From Protonemura montana (Eukaryota > Arthropoda > Insecta > Plecoptera > Nemouridae): 64,000 nt of DNA. The first letter of the stretch is position 1. Each line of letters begins with the position of its first letter. Below, in pieces: positions 55,401-61,547 of this stretch. A program made the translations under genes and the position numbers. The notes below the pieces were generated by a model. The model ran no database searches and was not told the DNA's origin. It saw only the letters and a list, made by a program, of their open reading frames with translations. The stretch spans positions 28,854,651-28,918,650 of the forward strand of contig OX387603.1 in the NCBI GenBank assembly GCA_947568835.1, written 5' to 3'.

Positions 55401-56170
55401 CCGCTCTTGGGCGACGCCCCTTCGCTGGGCGAGCTCAGAAACTCATCGCCGTTGCTCTGCACTTGATTGAACGTGTTGAAGAACAAAATGTCCGCCTGCG
55501 TCAACTCGCCCTGCTGCTCCGCCAGGATGAACAACGTGTTGACATCGTCGCTTGCCGGTTTCTCCGCGGCTCTGACGGGAATATCGGCAGACGAAGAAGA
55601 CAAAGTGTTGACCGGGGAATCAAAGTCCTGGCTCGTGTCGTCCACTAGCAGGTCCGTCTTGACCACGCCCACATCCAGCTCCGTCTTGGCCACGCCCACA
55701 TCCAGCTCCGTCTTGACCACGCCCACATCCAGCGTGTCGTCACGCAACGAGTCCAAGATGTCGTCGTAGATCGCAGAATCGATGGTCGTAGCAGAGTTTG
55801 GCGGAAGTCTGTCCGGGAGACTGAAGTCCGACGGAGGATCTTCGTCTGCGTTGGGCAGCGACTTGTGTTCAGGAGAATCTGATAGATCTTCGTCTGCGAT
55901 CTTCAGGTCGAGGAGGTCAAGTTTAATGGGGACCGGTGGCTCTATTGCGATGTCCTCGGCGATGTCATCTTCGATGGTATCCGTGGATACACGCAGGGCA
56001 AGCTCCGAGTCTATCAGGTCTTGAAGGCTGATTGCGTCTTCGTGGAAGCTGAGCTCAACGAACGAGTCGCTTGAGTTGGATGAGTCGTTGTGGTGGTCAG
56101 ACTGGGGGCAGGACTCGGTACTTACTCCGTTCTGCTGCTTGGCCGATGCCGCCGACGTGGAGTCAGACAT
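13303..56170 (-). CDS. LIMA1: LIMA1/EPLIN-like protein with two LIM domains
   Basis: Family-level call: LIM-containing actin-filament regulator of the LIMA1/EPLIN group, acting at actin bundles and adhesion sites in known members. Twenty-two coding exons join in phase to 1478 residues and a stop (1486 with the longer exon 6). Layout: acidic, Pro/Glu-rich N terminus (1-529); lysine-rich and modular segments (530-767); LIM1 (778-829); a conserved-looking coiled/charged middle with KSRFQAFEK, KGRWEAG, RSRLF, KFKFFETY and FTPPP blocks (870-1374); LIM2 (1384-1435), followed by GNYDEGFG-x4-HK-x-KW, which matches the EPLIN LIM tail; short C terminus. Vertebrate LIMA1 has one LIM, so two is notable. 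The 5' untranslated exons were not found. The symbol denotes family, not proven orthology. Confidence 0.85.
13577..13770. mobile_element. Foldback-family fragment (arms only)
   Basis: aactatttcgactgggtttt and its inverted partner aaaacccagttcaaatag flank a short AT-rich middle, then ctagtgctaaggttaaatca, matching the foldback arms at 3562-3995 with the core missing. Confidence 0.7.
13860..15019. repeat. 73-bp tandem array, about 16 copies
   Basis: Unit seed ctgcccagcatcaaaacagt, very homogeneous; an acgattgc/acaattgc variant is scattered through it. Fills most of the intron that splits LIM2. Confidence 0.97.
15278..15411 (-). CDS. LIMA1: LIM gene exon 21 (first half of LIM2)
   Basis: 44 codons plus 2 bases; acceptor aatattgcag|GAGATC, donor CTCAG|GTCAGT. 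CSGC, 17 residues, HKNC, FRC, MQC: zinc ligands 1-6 of LIM2 (1384-1414). Confidence 0.93.
15581..15672. repeat. 45-46-bp direct duplication
   Basis: Two copies of a segment beginning attgtcaggcaacagtttag, just left of the hAT-like element. Confidence 0.9.
15692..16498. mobile_element. hAT-like nonautonomous DNA element
   Basis: Ends cagagttggggaagat and (reverse complement) catagttgtggaaggat match at most positions. They are flanked by possible 8-bp target duplications (gcaacggc and acaacagc, 6 of 8). Both subterminal regions are crowded with GATC-containing palindromes such as tttaaaaagatc. No transposase. A degenerate copy. Confidence 0.55.
17214..18249. repeat. 69-bp tandem array, 15 copies
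   Basis: Unit seed gatcaagactagataattca, with gttgctagg/gtttctagg variants. 69 is divisible by 3, so a 366-codon minus-strand open frame appears; it is an artefact. Confidence 0.97.
18250..20356. other. Unique intron sequence (LIM intron 20)
   Basis: AT-rich intron with an (aat) microsatellite near 18533-18550, a 5S-element fragment at about 20094-20135 (ctgttttgacaacgggccat) and the unassigned open frame at 19814-19999. Nothing else seen. Confidence 0.5.
19814..19999 (-). other. Unassigned coding-like open frame in LIM intron 20
   Basis: 62 codons with a protein-like composition (ALRLLSHIHNGNLVLVALAT, then SGLEDVGAPGQYF) between a TAA at 20000-20002 and a TGA at 19814-19816. No Met start and no clear splice donor. 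CpG content is higher than in flanking intron. It could be a retroposed fragment or a host exon; no family recognised. Confidence 0.25.
20357..20866. repeat. 105-bp tandem array, about 5 copies
   Basis: Unit seed ggacaactggctggtaaaac. Unit length is a multiple of 3 and both strands are stop-free, giving 168- and 192-codon open frames. Copies are virtually identical, so amplification is recent. Confidence 0.95.
20867..22500. other. Unique intron with an ~80-bp duplication
   Basis: A direct duplication (about 21663-21823, seed tacactaggattaattt) is the only structure seen; otherwise AT-rich intron. Confidence 0.5.
22503..23725 (-). repeat. tRNA-like SINE, 52-bp core amplified about 23 times
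   Basis: On the minus strand each unit is tagctcaattggttagagca, then acaccygcgacaggtggag, then atcggggtccaag. It covers the D-arm (A box) and anticodon-arm region of the SINE but lacks the T-arm. Only the 22503 end has the complete tRNA-like 3' part (cggggttcgagtccgcgt), and only the far end has the SINE tail (23720-23860). Confidence 0.93.
23990..24223 (-). CDS. LIMA1: LIM gene exon 20
   Basis: 78 codons, phase 0/0; acceptor aacctgacag|GCCCAG, donor TTCGTG|GTAAGT. Two related helical blocks, SLRAKFERWE and SLRARFESMS, then a basic linker into LIM2. High CpG relative to its surroundings. Confidence 0.9.
24440..26903. repeat. 47-bp tandem array, about 52 copies
   Basis: Unit seed ggtttaacattaacgttctg, then tctctacctagaacctgcac, with marker variants (tccctagaacatg, ctcaatggtttaat, cacacgcaac, ctcgaacc) that recur in the same order about 750-800 bases apart. 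Located in LIM intron 19, starting about 34 bases past the donor. Confidence 0.97.
26937..27118 (-). CDS. LIMA1: LIM gene exon 19
   Basis: 2 bases plus 60 codons; acceptor cttgttgcag|GTCTGA, donor AAAGAG|GTGACT. KRFTPPP, then a strongly acidic SSEEE-rich stretch and PSIVRASDK. The 47-bp array begins about 34 bases after the donor. Confidence 0.9.
27166..27652. repeat. 18-bp tandem array, about 27 copies
   Basis: Unit ctagtcaggcataccact with a cataca/catacc variant. Fills the intron between LIM exons 18 and 19 almost entirely; open on the minus strand as a VVCLTR repeat, an artefact. Confidence 0.96.
27664..27817 (-). CDS. LIMA1: LIM gene exon 18
   Basis: 51 codons plus 1 base; acceptor ccgccaccag|GGTGGG, donor CAGG|GTAAGT. 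Encodes GGSPEREIYRDP and TASKMLSFFKHME. It is flanked on both sides by arrays (16-bp on the acceptor side, 18-bp about 11 bases beyond the donor). Confidence 0.9.
27856..28990. repeat. 16-bp tandem array, about 71 copies
   Basis: Unit cccatgtcatgtctat alternating irregularly with cccatgtcatgtccag. Because 16 is not a multiple of 3 but no frame has a stop, all three plus frames stay open for 380-470 codons; artefacts. Confidence 0.97.
28991..30260. other. Unique AT-rich intron (LIM intron 17)
   Basis: No repeats or exons seen apart from short AT-rich runs near 29940-30110. Confidence 0.5.
30261..30440 (-). CDS. LIMA1: LIM gene exon 17
   Basis: 60 codons, phase 0/0; acceptor ggtttgtcag|CCGATG. 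Encodes EVVRASDATEE, SKFKFFETYQPE and FRITPPRDG, blocks I recognise from insect LIMA1-like proteins. The donor AAG|GTCACC is weak but gives the required phase to exon 18. A 45-bp array sits about 50 bases from the acceptor. Confidence 0.85.
30495..31020. repeat. 45-bp tandem array, about 11 copies
   Basis: Unit seed gggccatcaagccttcttgt, then acctccctaggtacaatagcgacat; open on both strands. Its right end fuses directly to a retrotransposon tail. Confidence 0.96.
31021..31215 (+). mobile_element. Non-LTR retrotransposon 3' tail with RT C-terminal remnant
   Basis: Encodes ARSTRLWNALP and ends at a TAA at 31112-31114, the signature C terminus of non-LTR reverse-transcriptase proteins (R-x-x-RLWN-x-LP). 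An AT-rich 3' UTR follows, finishing in an aataataa microsatellite as such elements often do. The upstream pol region is absent, replaced by the 45-bp array. Confidence 0.65.
31436..31633 (-). CDS. LIMA1: LIM gene exon 16
   Basis: 66 codons, phase 0/0; acceptor gccaaccag|GTAAAC, donor AACACG|GTAAGT. Encodes KKSRSLFLELDASAAK, a charged helical stretch. Confidence 0.87.
31920..32054 (-). CDS. LIMA1: LIM gene exon 15
   Basis: 45 codons, phase 0/0; acceptor gtgttttag|GGCCAC, donor GGACAG|GTTCGT. Encodes GKMKEAYQAAV, continuing the RSRLF helix, and RARCIKERFERG. Confidence 0.87.
32216..32845 (+). repeat. tRNA-like SINE core amplified about 11 times, plus strand
   Basis: Same 52-bp core as at 22.5-23.7 kb but in the opposite orientation. 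It ends in the intact SINE 3' part (attcgagtccccgtttgggc, then atcaatttttgagag), about 30 bases before the donor of LIM exon 14. Confidence 0.93.
32873..33146 (-). CDS. LIMA1: LIM gene exon 14
   Basis: 1 base plus 91 codons; acceptor gtcaatcag|GTTCCA, donor TTCCAG|GTTAGA. Gly-rich start, acidic SSSEEEEDDQEE patch, then MSDVKGRWEAG and the helical REERKLEISTIRSRLF. Confidence 0.9.
33607..38619. repeat. 12-bp tandem array, about 418 copies (5 kb)
   Basis: Consensus gtgctggtccat, with gtgtcagtccat, gtgccggtccat, gtgtcggtccat and gtgttggtccat variants mixed throughout. It occupies nearly the whole of LIM intron 13, from about 9 bases after the donor. Yields open frames of 1685, 1674, 1208 and 559 codons that are artefacts. 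Confidence 0.98.
38628..38784 (-). CDS. LIMA1: LIM gene exon 13
   Basis: 157 bases; acceptor gtcttgcag|GATCTG, donor GCTAG|GTACGT. Encodes SDKPDLGLEELSQLNVKSR then FQAFEKASEE and SILSKLAR, a block I associate with insect LIMA1-like proteins. The 5-kb 12-bp array starts about 9 bases after the donor, and a 47-bp array abuts the acceptor side. Confidence 0.9.
38797..38998. repeat. 47-bp tandem repeat, about 4 copies
   Basis: Unit seed ccaagagttgcttcaacttt; begins about 12 bases from the acceptor of LIM exon 13. Confidence 0.93.
39150..39268. mobile_element. Foldback-family fragment (one arm)
   Basis: ttgttattggaaaattgcca ... aaagtaacaggtacaagtta ... cattcaaaacccagttgaaa, matching the right arm of the copies at 3.6-4.0 and 52.9-53.4 kb. 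Confidence 0.75.
39971..40112. repeat. 44-bp tandem repeat, 3 copies
   Basis: Unit seed tcaagcaataatcactgtta; the first copy has a 12-base insertion. Confidence 0.85.
40451..40522 (-). CDS. LIMA1: LIM gene exon 12
   Basis: 72 bases; acceptor gtttcag|TACGAC, donor CCGAG|GTATCA. Encodes RRRKAGPIISENQPTELPPE; phase 1 in and out. Confidence 0.85.
40935..41512. repeat. ~73-bp degenerate tandem array, about 8 copies
   Basis: Unit seed gctatgtcaattgtgtgcag, then tcccatatgataaccaag; some units are shortened. LIM intron 11. Confidence 0.9.
41655..41752 (-). CDS. LIMA1: LIM gene exon 11 (second half of LIM1)
   Basis: 98 bases; acceptor cccgacag|CGTGGA, donor CCTG|GTAAGG. Completes LIM1 with CKPH (C826, H829), then FKELFKPKAVVEDEAP. 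Confidence 0.92.
41942..42188. repeat. 41-bp tandem array, 6 copies (inverted relative to 6.4 kb)
   Basis: Unit seed tcaaataacctggatagagc, then ataggatccagccagctga: reverse complement of the unit at 6391-6876. Lies in the intron splitting LIM1. Confidence 0.93.
42390..42526 (-). CDS. LIMA1: LIM gene exon 10 (first half of LIM1)
   Basis: 45 codons plus 2 bases; acceptor atttgcag|GCCAGC, donor CTCAC|GTGAGT. Holds CRSC, 17 residues, HKNC, FRC and HDC: zinc ligands 1-6 of LIM1 (residues 778-808). Confidence 0.92.
42855..43500. repeat. 41-bp tandem array, about 16 copies
   Basis: Unit seed tctcaatgtctcattatttc, then actgactgattttagactagg; almost no variation. Ends in a short (actg) run. LIM intron 9; unrelated to the other 41-bp family. 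Confidence 0.96.
43683..43778 (-). CDS. LIMA1: LIM gene exon 9
   Basis: 32 codons, phase 0/0; acceptor ttggttgcag|AAATCA, donor TCACAG|GTGAGA. Encodes SKFDALSKKTVLHVRSGD, a basic linker just before LIM1. Confidence 0.8.
44171..44245 (-). CDS. LIMA1: LIM gene exon 8
   Basis: 25 codons, phase 0/0; acceptor ctacaccag|GCAGCG, donor CCAGAG|GTAAAC. Encodes VVQHKDLHPISPPAPTSPE, a Pro-rich linker. Confidence 0.72.
44534..45191. repeat. 29-bp tandem array, about 23 copies (inverted relative to 8.1 kb)
   Basis: Unit seed attcacaatatccagcctct, then tgccaccct: reverse complement of the 8068-8725 unit. LIM intron 7. Plus-strand open frames here are artefacts. Confidence 0.96.
45433..45543 (-). CDS. LIMA1: LIM gene exon 7
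   Basis: 37 codons, phase 0/0; acceptor gggagcag|AGAGCG, donor GCGTTG|GTACGT. Encodes RARSLGDLRSFPAAF and a linker. The correct frame is not the longest open frame here; it is fixed by both splice phases. Confidence 0.78.
46201..46281 (-). CDS. LIMA1: LIM gene exon 6
   Basis: 27 codons, phase 0/0; donor GCTTGG|GTGAGT. Encodes ETERKPPTLSELKLLRGRGG. The acceptor is ambiguous: gcatgcaag|TCG (start 46281) or accaag|GAC (start 46305, adding eight codons in the same frame). Neither has a strong pyrimidine tract. Confidence 0.75.
46919..46972 (-). CDS. LIMA1: LIM gene exon 5 (microexon-like)
   Basis: 18 codons, phase 0/0; acceptor attcgacag|CGACGC, donor GACAAT|GTGAGT. Encodes RRSFGDLTNLDDLE, resembling the start of exon 7 (RARSLGDL). 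Confidence 0.78.
46982..49175. other. Unique AT-rich intron (LIM intron 4)
   Basis: No repeats and no exon that I can support. The plus-strand open frame at 48409-48714 is Lys/Gln-rich and unsupported. Confidence 0.45.
49176..49271 (-). CDS. LIMA1: LIM gene exon 4
   Basis: 32 codons, phase 0/0; acceptor gttgcatgtag|ACC, donor CAACTG|GTGAGT. Charged segment RAEAEKSFMRSNSVIRDRP. No known domain. Confidence 0.78.
50089..50178 (-). CDS. LIMA1: LIM gene exon 3
   Basis: 30 codons, phase 0/0; acceptor cttgtagcag|GAC, donor GAACTG|GTGAGT. Ends LSNVSVKEL, a short block of the kind that recurs at module ends in cytoskeletal linkers. Confidence 0.85.
51186..51747. repeat. 114-bp tandem array, about 5 copies
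   Basis: Unit seed cccgtggtaacataagatag; copies at 51186, 51300, 51414 and onward, each with the same handful of ggcga/ggtga/ggcaa variants. LIM intron 2. Confidence 0.95.
51858..51982. repeat. 18-bp AT-rich tandem repeat, about 7 copies
   Basis: Unit acaattaatattattatt, a short minisatellite close to a (att) microsatellite. Confidence 0.92.
52722..52832 (-). CDS. LIMA1: LIM gene exon 2 (Lys-rich)
   Basis: 37 codons, phase 0/0; acceptor aatgttgcag|GAC, donor TCAGTG|GTGAGT. Encodes DNSVNDE followed by K6 and further Lys/Glu, a polybasic segment. Confidence 0.82.
52906..53405. mobile_element. Foldback (inverted-repeat) element, copy 2
   Basis: Left arm (tcaagtctactcgatgtaaa, tttcaactgggttttgaatg, gttactttatcaagggtaag) and its reverse-complement right arm flank a core containing gaaaatacaaaatacgttag. 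The core is shared with copy 1. About 500 bp, in LIM intron 1. Confidence 0.82.
53406..54583. other. Unique intron sequence (LIM intron 1, 5' part)
   Basis: AT-rich; contains only the weak exon candidate at 53558-53755. Confidence 0.5.
53558..53755 (-). other. Weak candidate extra exon in LIM gene intron 1
   Basis: An open stretch with FPNKFETSNGTVFALTAAS follows a pyrimidine-rich ccctgag acceptor in phase 0. No good donor is visible, and the stop near 53558 would end the protein. It could be an alternative exon or chance; I did not include it in the gene model. Confidence 0.2.
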
Positions 56171-56181
56171 CTTGTTGAAAG
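54584..56181 (-). CDS. LIMA1: LIM gene exon 1 (first coding exon)
   Basis: The exon opens at an acceptor (ccgttgtttgcag) and has 11 untranslated bases before the ATG at 56168-56170, so at least one upstream noncoding exon exists. 529 codons, donor CGTAGC|GTGAGT. Strongly acidic and rich in Ser, Pro and Glu; low complexity, probably disordered. It contains a 27-bp triplicated segment near residues 146-174 (DVGVVKTEL type) and an EADAPL-type repeat at about 360-403. The longer open frame up to 56227 is intron read-through. Confidence 0.9.
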
Positions 56182-56249
56182 CTGCAAACAACGGAGAGAA
56201 CACAATTAGGTTACTGGCAACTGCCACAAGTCGGCATATTCATTTGTGG

Positions 56250-57240
56250 TGATTAACATAGCACTGTTTTGACATCTGGCCATGCGGCACTGGTCTAATG
56301 GCGTCGGTGAATGAGTGGATGATGATGAACCTAACCTAGCCTAGAAGGGAGGAGGGGAAACCCGGTGCCGGCACGTAGCCTACTCCTGTCGAAGAGCACC
56401 AAGGGGACCACCGGCTTAACTTCCCTTCCGAAGGACGGTACAACTCGAACAACAGGATTCCTCCACAAATCCATGCTGTCGAGAGGTTGATAAGCAAGGC
56501 GAGTGAAGTTGCTGTACTAACTTTCATCCCTCCAACCTCTCTCCCGAACAGAACTGGTCATGTGTATGATGGTCACCCATCTAATACCTGACCCAGCACA
56601 GTGTTGCTTAACTTTCATCCCTCCAACCTCTCTCCCGAACAGAACTGGTCATGTGTATGATGGTCTTGTGTATGATGGTCACCCATCCAGTACCTGACCC
56701 AGCGCAGTGTTGTTTAACTTTCATCCCTCCAACCTCTCTCCCGAATAGAACTGGTCATGTGTATGATGGACACCCATCCAATACCTGACCCAGCGCAGTG
56801 TTGCTTAACTTTCATCCCTCCAACCTCTCTCCCAAACAGAACTGGTCATGTGTATGATGGTCACCCATCCAATACCTGACCCAGCACAGTGTTGCTTAAC
56901 TTTCATCCCTTCAACCTCTCTCCCGAATAGAACTGGTCATGTGTATGATGGTCACCCATCCAATACCTGACCCAGCGCAGTGTTACTTAACTTTCATTCC
57001 TCCAACCTCTCTCCCGAACAGAACTGGTCATGTGTATGATGGTCACCCATCCAATACCTGACCCAGCACAGTGTTGATTAACTTTCATCCCTCCAACCTC
57101 TCTCCCAAACAGAACTGGTCATGTGTATGATTGTCACCCATCCAATACCTGACCCAGCGCAGTGTTGCTTAACTTTCATCCCTCCAACCTCTCTCCCGAA
57201 CAGAACTGGTCATGTGTATGATGGTCACCCATCCAATACC
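56250..57240 (-). mobile_element. 5S-rRNA-derived retroposon, copy 2
   Basis: Same body as the 8968-9560 copy (gatgatgaacctaacctagc, accaaggggaccaccggctt) and eight tandem copies (56518-57237) of the 5S-proximal 91-92-bp unit. One of them carries a 14-16-base internal duplication (tgtgtatgatggtct). It retains a segment (ggtgccggcacgtagcctac) missing from copy 1. Confidence 0.75.
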
Positions 57241-58746
57241 TTAGACCACGTTAGACCACTTGTCTGATCCAGGTGACGTCACGGTCCACGACTAGACTAA
57301 CACAACAGAGTTTAGGAAGCCAACTATGTTATAGCCTCCTATTGTAGGTACAAGAGACTTGATTGGGAGCAAGGTCCTGGTGCTGGCATCGCTCCTAGGT
57401 ACAACTCCACGCTCCACTTGCTGGTGTTGGCAAGTTCCAGGTTTGCTCGAGTGACGTTACTTAGCGGACAGGAATAGATACCAGTGGCGTGCGTGGACTT
57501 CTCGGTGTCCGGTATCGAACACCAAGTGTCAGTTGGAGATGTTGGCAGGAACATGTGTCTGCTTTACTAGGACTTGGTCCATTTGTATGATCGAAGTCAG
57601 AAACCCAGAGCACGTCCTCCGAGCTCAGGTCTACAAGTGCAGATTCCTCCAGCAATCCAAGCTATCGTAACATTACTGAAGATAGAACTGGAGACATCTT
57701 AGACTCATCTGAAGCCACATGAAGAAAAACCCGCAGCAACAATTGCACACATTCGCTTGTGTGGCCAGCAGCTTCTTTGTCGATCGCATTTATTAAGAAA
57801 ATCAAGCGAAGTCGTCACAGTTTGTAGCTCTGTTCAAGATCTGTGGGATCTGCACGACGCCACTGACGAGCGGGAAGAAACACCGACGCTATTTCTGGAC
57901 GTCGCGACGCATACCGCCGCATTTCCTTGTGCTAAGTACGACGTGGACGTGGATTGGCTGGGAGGGTCGGTGCTTGGAACAAGTTCTGTTCACTACTGCG
58001 TCATATAATCCTAGAGACCGGTCTGTTTCAACACACGTGTCTGATATTTATTGTCTTTCCAGGTGTTAACCTAACCGGCATAAGGTTAGAGGTTGTCATG
58101 ACAACGTGATTGACATGAACACCCAACTTCATAGTTACAATACCACGCAAAACTTTGTCAATCTAATCATGAGCGAACAGAAATAGCATAAAAACCACTG
58201 AAACTATTTAGCACATCCATTACGATCGCAAATTATAATTGAACCCGAATGAAAATGTCTCTTTCCTGTAGTTGATCTGGGTTTTGAAATGCGGTCTCTC
58301 GTCGTCACGTGACAACGACATGAAAGGACCGCAAGATCGACGGGAAGTGCGAGCTCAACGCGGACGTCTAACGTTGTTATGCGTCGTTTCTAAAACAAGG
58401 TACGAACGTCGTGAAACGCCTCCACTTGATCTCGGAGAGTGCAACGCCCCAAGATCGTTCATCCCTTCGATCGTACGCTAGGATCGCTGCCAACTGAACT
58501 CACGTAGTTTTCAATTCCGTTCTACTTTGGCTACAGTTGGATTCATTGTAATAAATCATAATAATTAACATGGTATTAAGTTGGTACCAATCATGTTCAG
58601 TGTCCTCATCTATCAGAGCGTTTCGATGAAAGCCAAAGAGTCGTTTGGCCAAATGAATAAGTTTGATAAAATCATCCCTGCGGAAGCGAGCGTTCCCATT
58701 GGCTGTTGCAAAGTCTAGTTTGTTCTTTGTTGCAACCCATTGGTCC
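57241..58746. promoter_or_regulatory. CpG-richer unique region upstream of the LIM gene
   Basis: The only sizeable unique, CpG-rich DNA upstream of LIM exon 1, densest at about 57840-57960 and 58290-58460. A noncoding first exon and promoter of the LIM gene could lie here. One donor-like CTAC|GTGAGT exists on the minus strand near 58499-58505. No core promoter element is convincing. Confidence 0.25.
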
Positions 58747-58973
58747 AAGACAAGACAAGTTCTAGACAAGTTCTAGACAAGTTCTAGACAAGTTCTAGAC
58801 AAGTTCTAGACAAGTTCTAGACAAGTTCTAGACAAGTTCTAGACAAGTTCTAGACAAGTTCTAGACAAGTTCTAGACAAGTTCTAGACAAGTTCTAGACA
58901 AGTTCTAGACAAGTTCTAGACAAGTTCTAGACAAGTTCTAGACAAGTTCTAGACAAGTTCTAGACAAGTTCTA
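58747..58973. repeat. 11-bp tandem array (acaagttctag), about 21 copies
   Basis: Perfect period-11 array. The unit contains the TTCTAGA-like overlap ttctagac; no function implied. Confidence 0.97.
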
Positions 58974-59490
58974 AGTGAGTTGTTCCACTGGGCGAGGAAA
59001 CAGCTGCTGTCATCGTAATGAACAATTCAGATTCAACCACAAGTTTTCCTTGAGACTGTACAAACCAAGAAGCAGTGACTTAATGCGTCACGCGAAACTG
59101 ACGTCACACTGGCCTGGTGTACAGACCTCATCTCTCAGTAACAGGTGCAGTCCAGATGACGTGACATCCTCCCTTCCCTTCCCTTCCCTCCCCTTCCCTT
59201 ACCAACCCGTCCCTTCCTGTCTAGGATTCATGTCATATTCTCTAGCCTCTTATCTGTTGATAACGCTCCCTGACTCATATCCAGTACCTAGCATTGAAAG
59301 GAGACTAAACCGTCGCTACTTCCGCTCATAGCACACCACGCTATGCTAAGATAATAAAACAGATTCGGGGGAAGACCAATTACTAATTGATTGCTTCTTT
59401 GGTAAATGAGTTGAGCAGTTTTAATTGCTGAACGCCAAGCAGTTGGCACTAAGTATAATTACAAGGCAAAGAAGGAATCTTTAACTTTAC
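58974..59490. other. Unique spacer with a pyrimidine run
   Basis: Contains a ccttcccttccc-type run near 59170-59215; otherwise nothing recognised. Confidence 0.5.
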
Positions 59491-61446
59491 CTAATCGAAC
59501 AATGTTGGTAGCTTGTATCCTGTACCTAATCGAACAATGTTGGTAGCTTGTATCCTGTACCTAATCGAACAATGTTGGTAGCTTGTATCCTGTACCTAAT
59601 CGAACAATGTTGGTAGCTTGTATCCTGTACCTAATCGAACAATGTTGGTAGCTTGTATCATGTACCTAATCGAACAATGTTGGTAGCTTGTATCCTGTAC
59701 CTAATCGAACAATGTTGGTAGCTTGTATCCTGTACCTAATCGAACAATGTTGGTAGCTTGTATCCTGTACCTAATCGAACAATGTTGGTAGCTTGTATCC
59801 TGTACCTAATCGAACAATGTTGGTAGCTTGTATCCTGTACCTAATCGAACAATGTTGGTAGCTTGTATCCTGTACCTAATCGAACAATGTTGGTAGCTTG
59901 TATCCTGTACCTAATCGAACAATGTTGGTAGCTTGTATCCTGAACCTAATCGAACAAGGTTGGTAGCTTGTATCCTGTACCTAATCGAACAATGTTGGTA
60001 GCTTGTATCCTGTACCTAATCGAACAATGTTGGTAGCTTGTATCCTGTACCTAATCGAACAATGTTGGTAGCTTGTATCCTGTACCTAATCGAACAATGT
60101 TGGTAGCTTGTATCCTGTACCTAATCGAACAATGTTGGTAGCTTGTATCCTGTACCTAATCGAACAATGTTGGTAGCTTGTATCCTGTACCTAATCGAAC
60201 AATGTTGGTAGCTTGTATCCTGTACCTAATCGAACAATGTTGGTAGCTTGTATCCTGTACCTAATCGAACAATGTTGGTAGCTTGTATCCTGTACCTAAT
60301 CGAACAATGTTGGTAGCTTGTATCATGTACCTAATCGAACAATGTTGGTAGCTTGTATCCTGAACCTAATCGAACAATGTTGGTAGCTTGTATCCTGTAC
60401 CTAATCGAACAATGTTGGTAGCTTGTATCATGTACCTAATCGAACAATGTTGGTAGCTTGTATCATGTACCTAATCGAACAATGTTGGTAGCTTGTATCC
60501 TGAACCTAATCGAACAATGTTGGTAGCTTGTATCCTGTACCTAATCGAACAATGTTGGTAGCTTGTATCCTGTACCTAATCGAACAATGTTGGTAGCTTG
60601 TATCCTGTACCTAATCGAACAATGTTGGTAGCTTGTATCCTGTACCTAATCGAACAATGTTGGTAGCTTGTATCCTGTACCTAATCGAAGAATGTTGGTA
60701 GCTTGTATCCTGTACCTAATCGAACAATGTTGGTAGCTTGTATCCTGTACCTAATCGAACAATGTTGGTAGCTTGTATCCTGTACCTAATCGAACAATGT
60801 TGGTAGCTTGTATCCTGTACCTAATCGAACAAGGTTGGTAGCTTGTATCCTGTACCTAATCGAACAATGTTGGTAGCTTGTATCCTGTACCTAATCGAAC
60901 AATGTTGGTAGCTTGTATCCTGTACCTAATCGAACAATGTTGGTAGCTTGTATCCTGTACCTAATCGAACAATGTTGGTAGCTTGTATCATGTACCTAAT
61001 CGAACAATGTTGGTAGCTTGTATCCTGTACCTAATCGAACAATGTTGGTAGCTTGTATCCTGTACCTAATCGAACAATGTTGGTAGCTTGTATCCTGTAC
61101 CTAATCGAACAATGTTGGTAGCTTGTATCCTGTACCTAATCGAACAATGTTGGTAGCTTGTATCCTGTACCTAATCGAACAATGTTGGTAGTTTGTATCC
61201 TGTACCTAATCGAACAATGTTGGTAGCTTGTATCCTGTACCTAATCGAACAATGTTGGTAGCTTGTATCCTGTACCTAATCGAACAATGTTGGTAGCTTG
61301 TATCCTGTACCTAATCGAACAATGTTGGTAGCTTGTATCATGTACCTAATCGAACAATGTTGGTAGCTTGTATCCTGTACCTAATCGAACAATGTTGGTA
61401 GCTTGTATCCTGTACCTAATCGAACAATGTTGGTAGCTTGTATCCC
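59491..61446. repeat. 35-bp tandem array, about 56 copies
   Basis: Unit seed ctaatcgaacaatgttggta, then gcttgtatcctgtac, with rare tcatg and tgaac variants. Confidence 0.98.
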
Positions 61447-61547
61447 AAATAAATGTCATCTTGTTTGAATGAAACAAACAATTGTAAAATTACCCAGGAA
61501 TGATGGACAACGAAAACACAATTACTGTGATTATTCATTAACCACTG

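Noticed and set aside
54713-56024. Several plus-strand Ser/Gly/Arg-rich frames of 80-115 codons
   Set aside because: Antisense shadows of LIM exon 1; the minus strand has the long uninterrupted frame, splice sites and sensible phase.
57757-58008. 83-codon plus-strand frame in the CpG-rich region
   Set aside because: CpG-rich DNA readily leaves frames open; no domain, and composition is mixed. More likely untranslated or regulatory sequence.
58500-58769. 89-codon minus-strand frame
   Set aside because: Ends in AT-rich sequence and starts inside the 11-bp array region; no recognised motif, and the possible donor near 58504 is not enough to call an exon.
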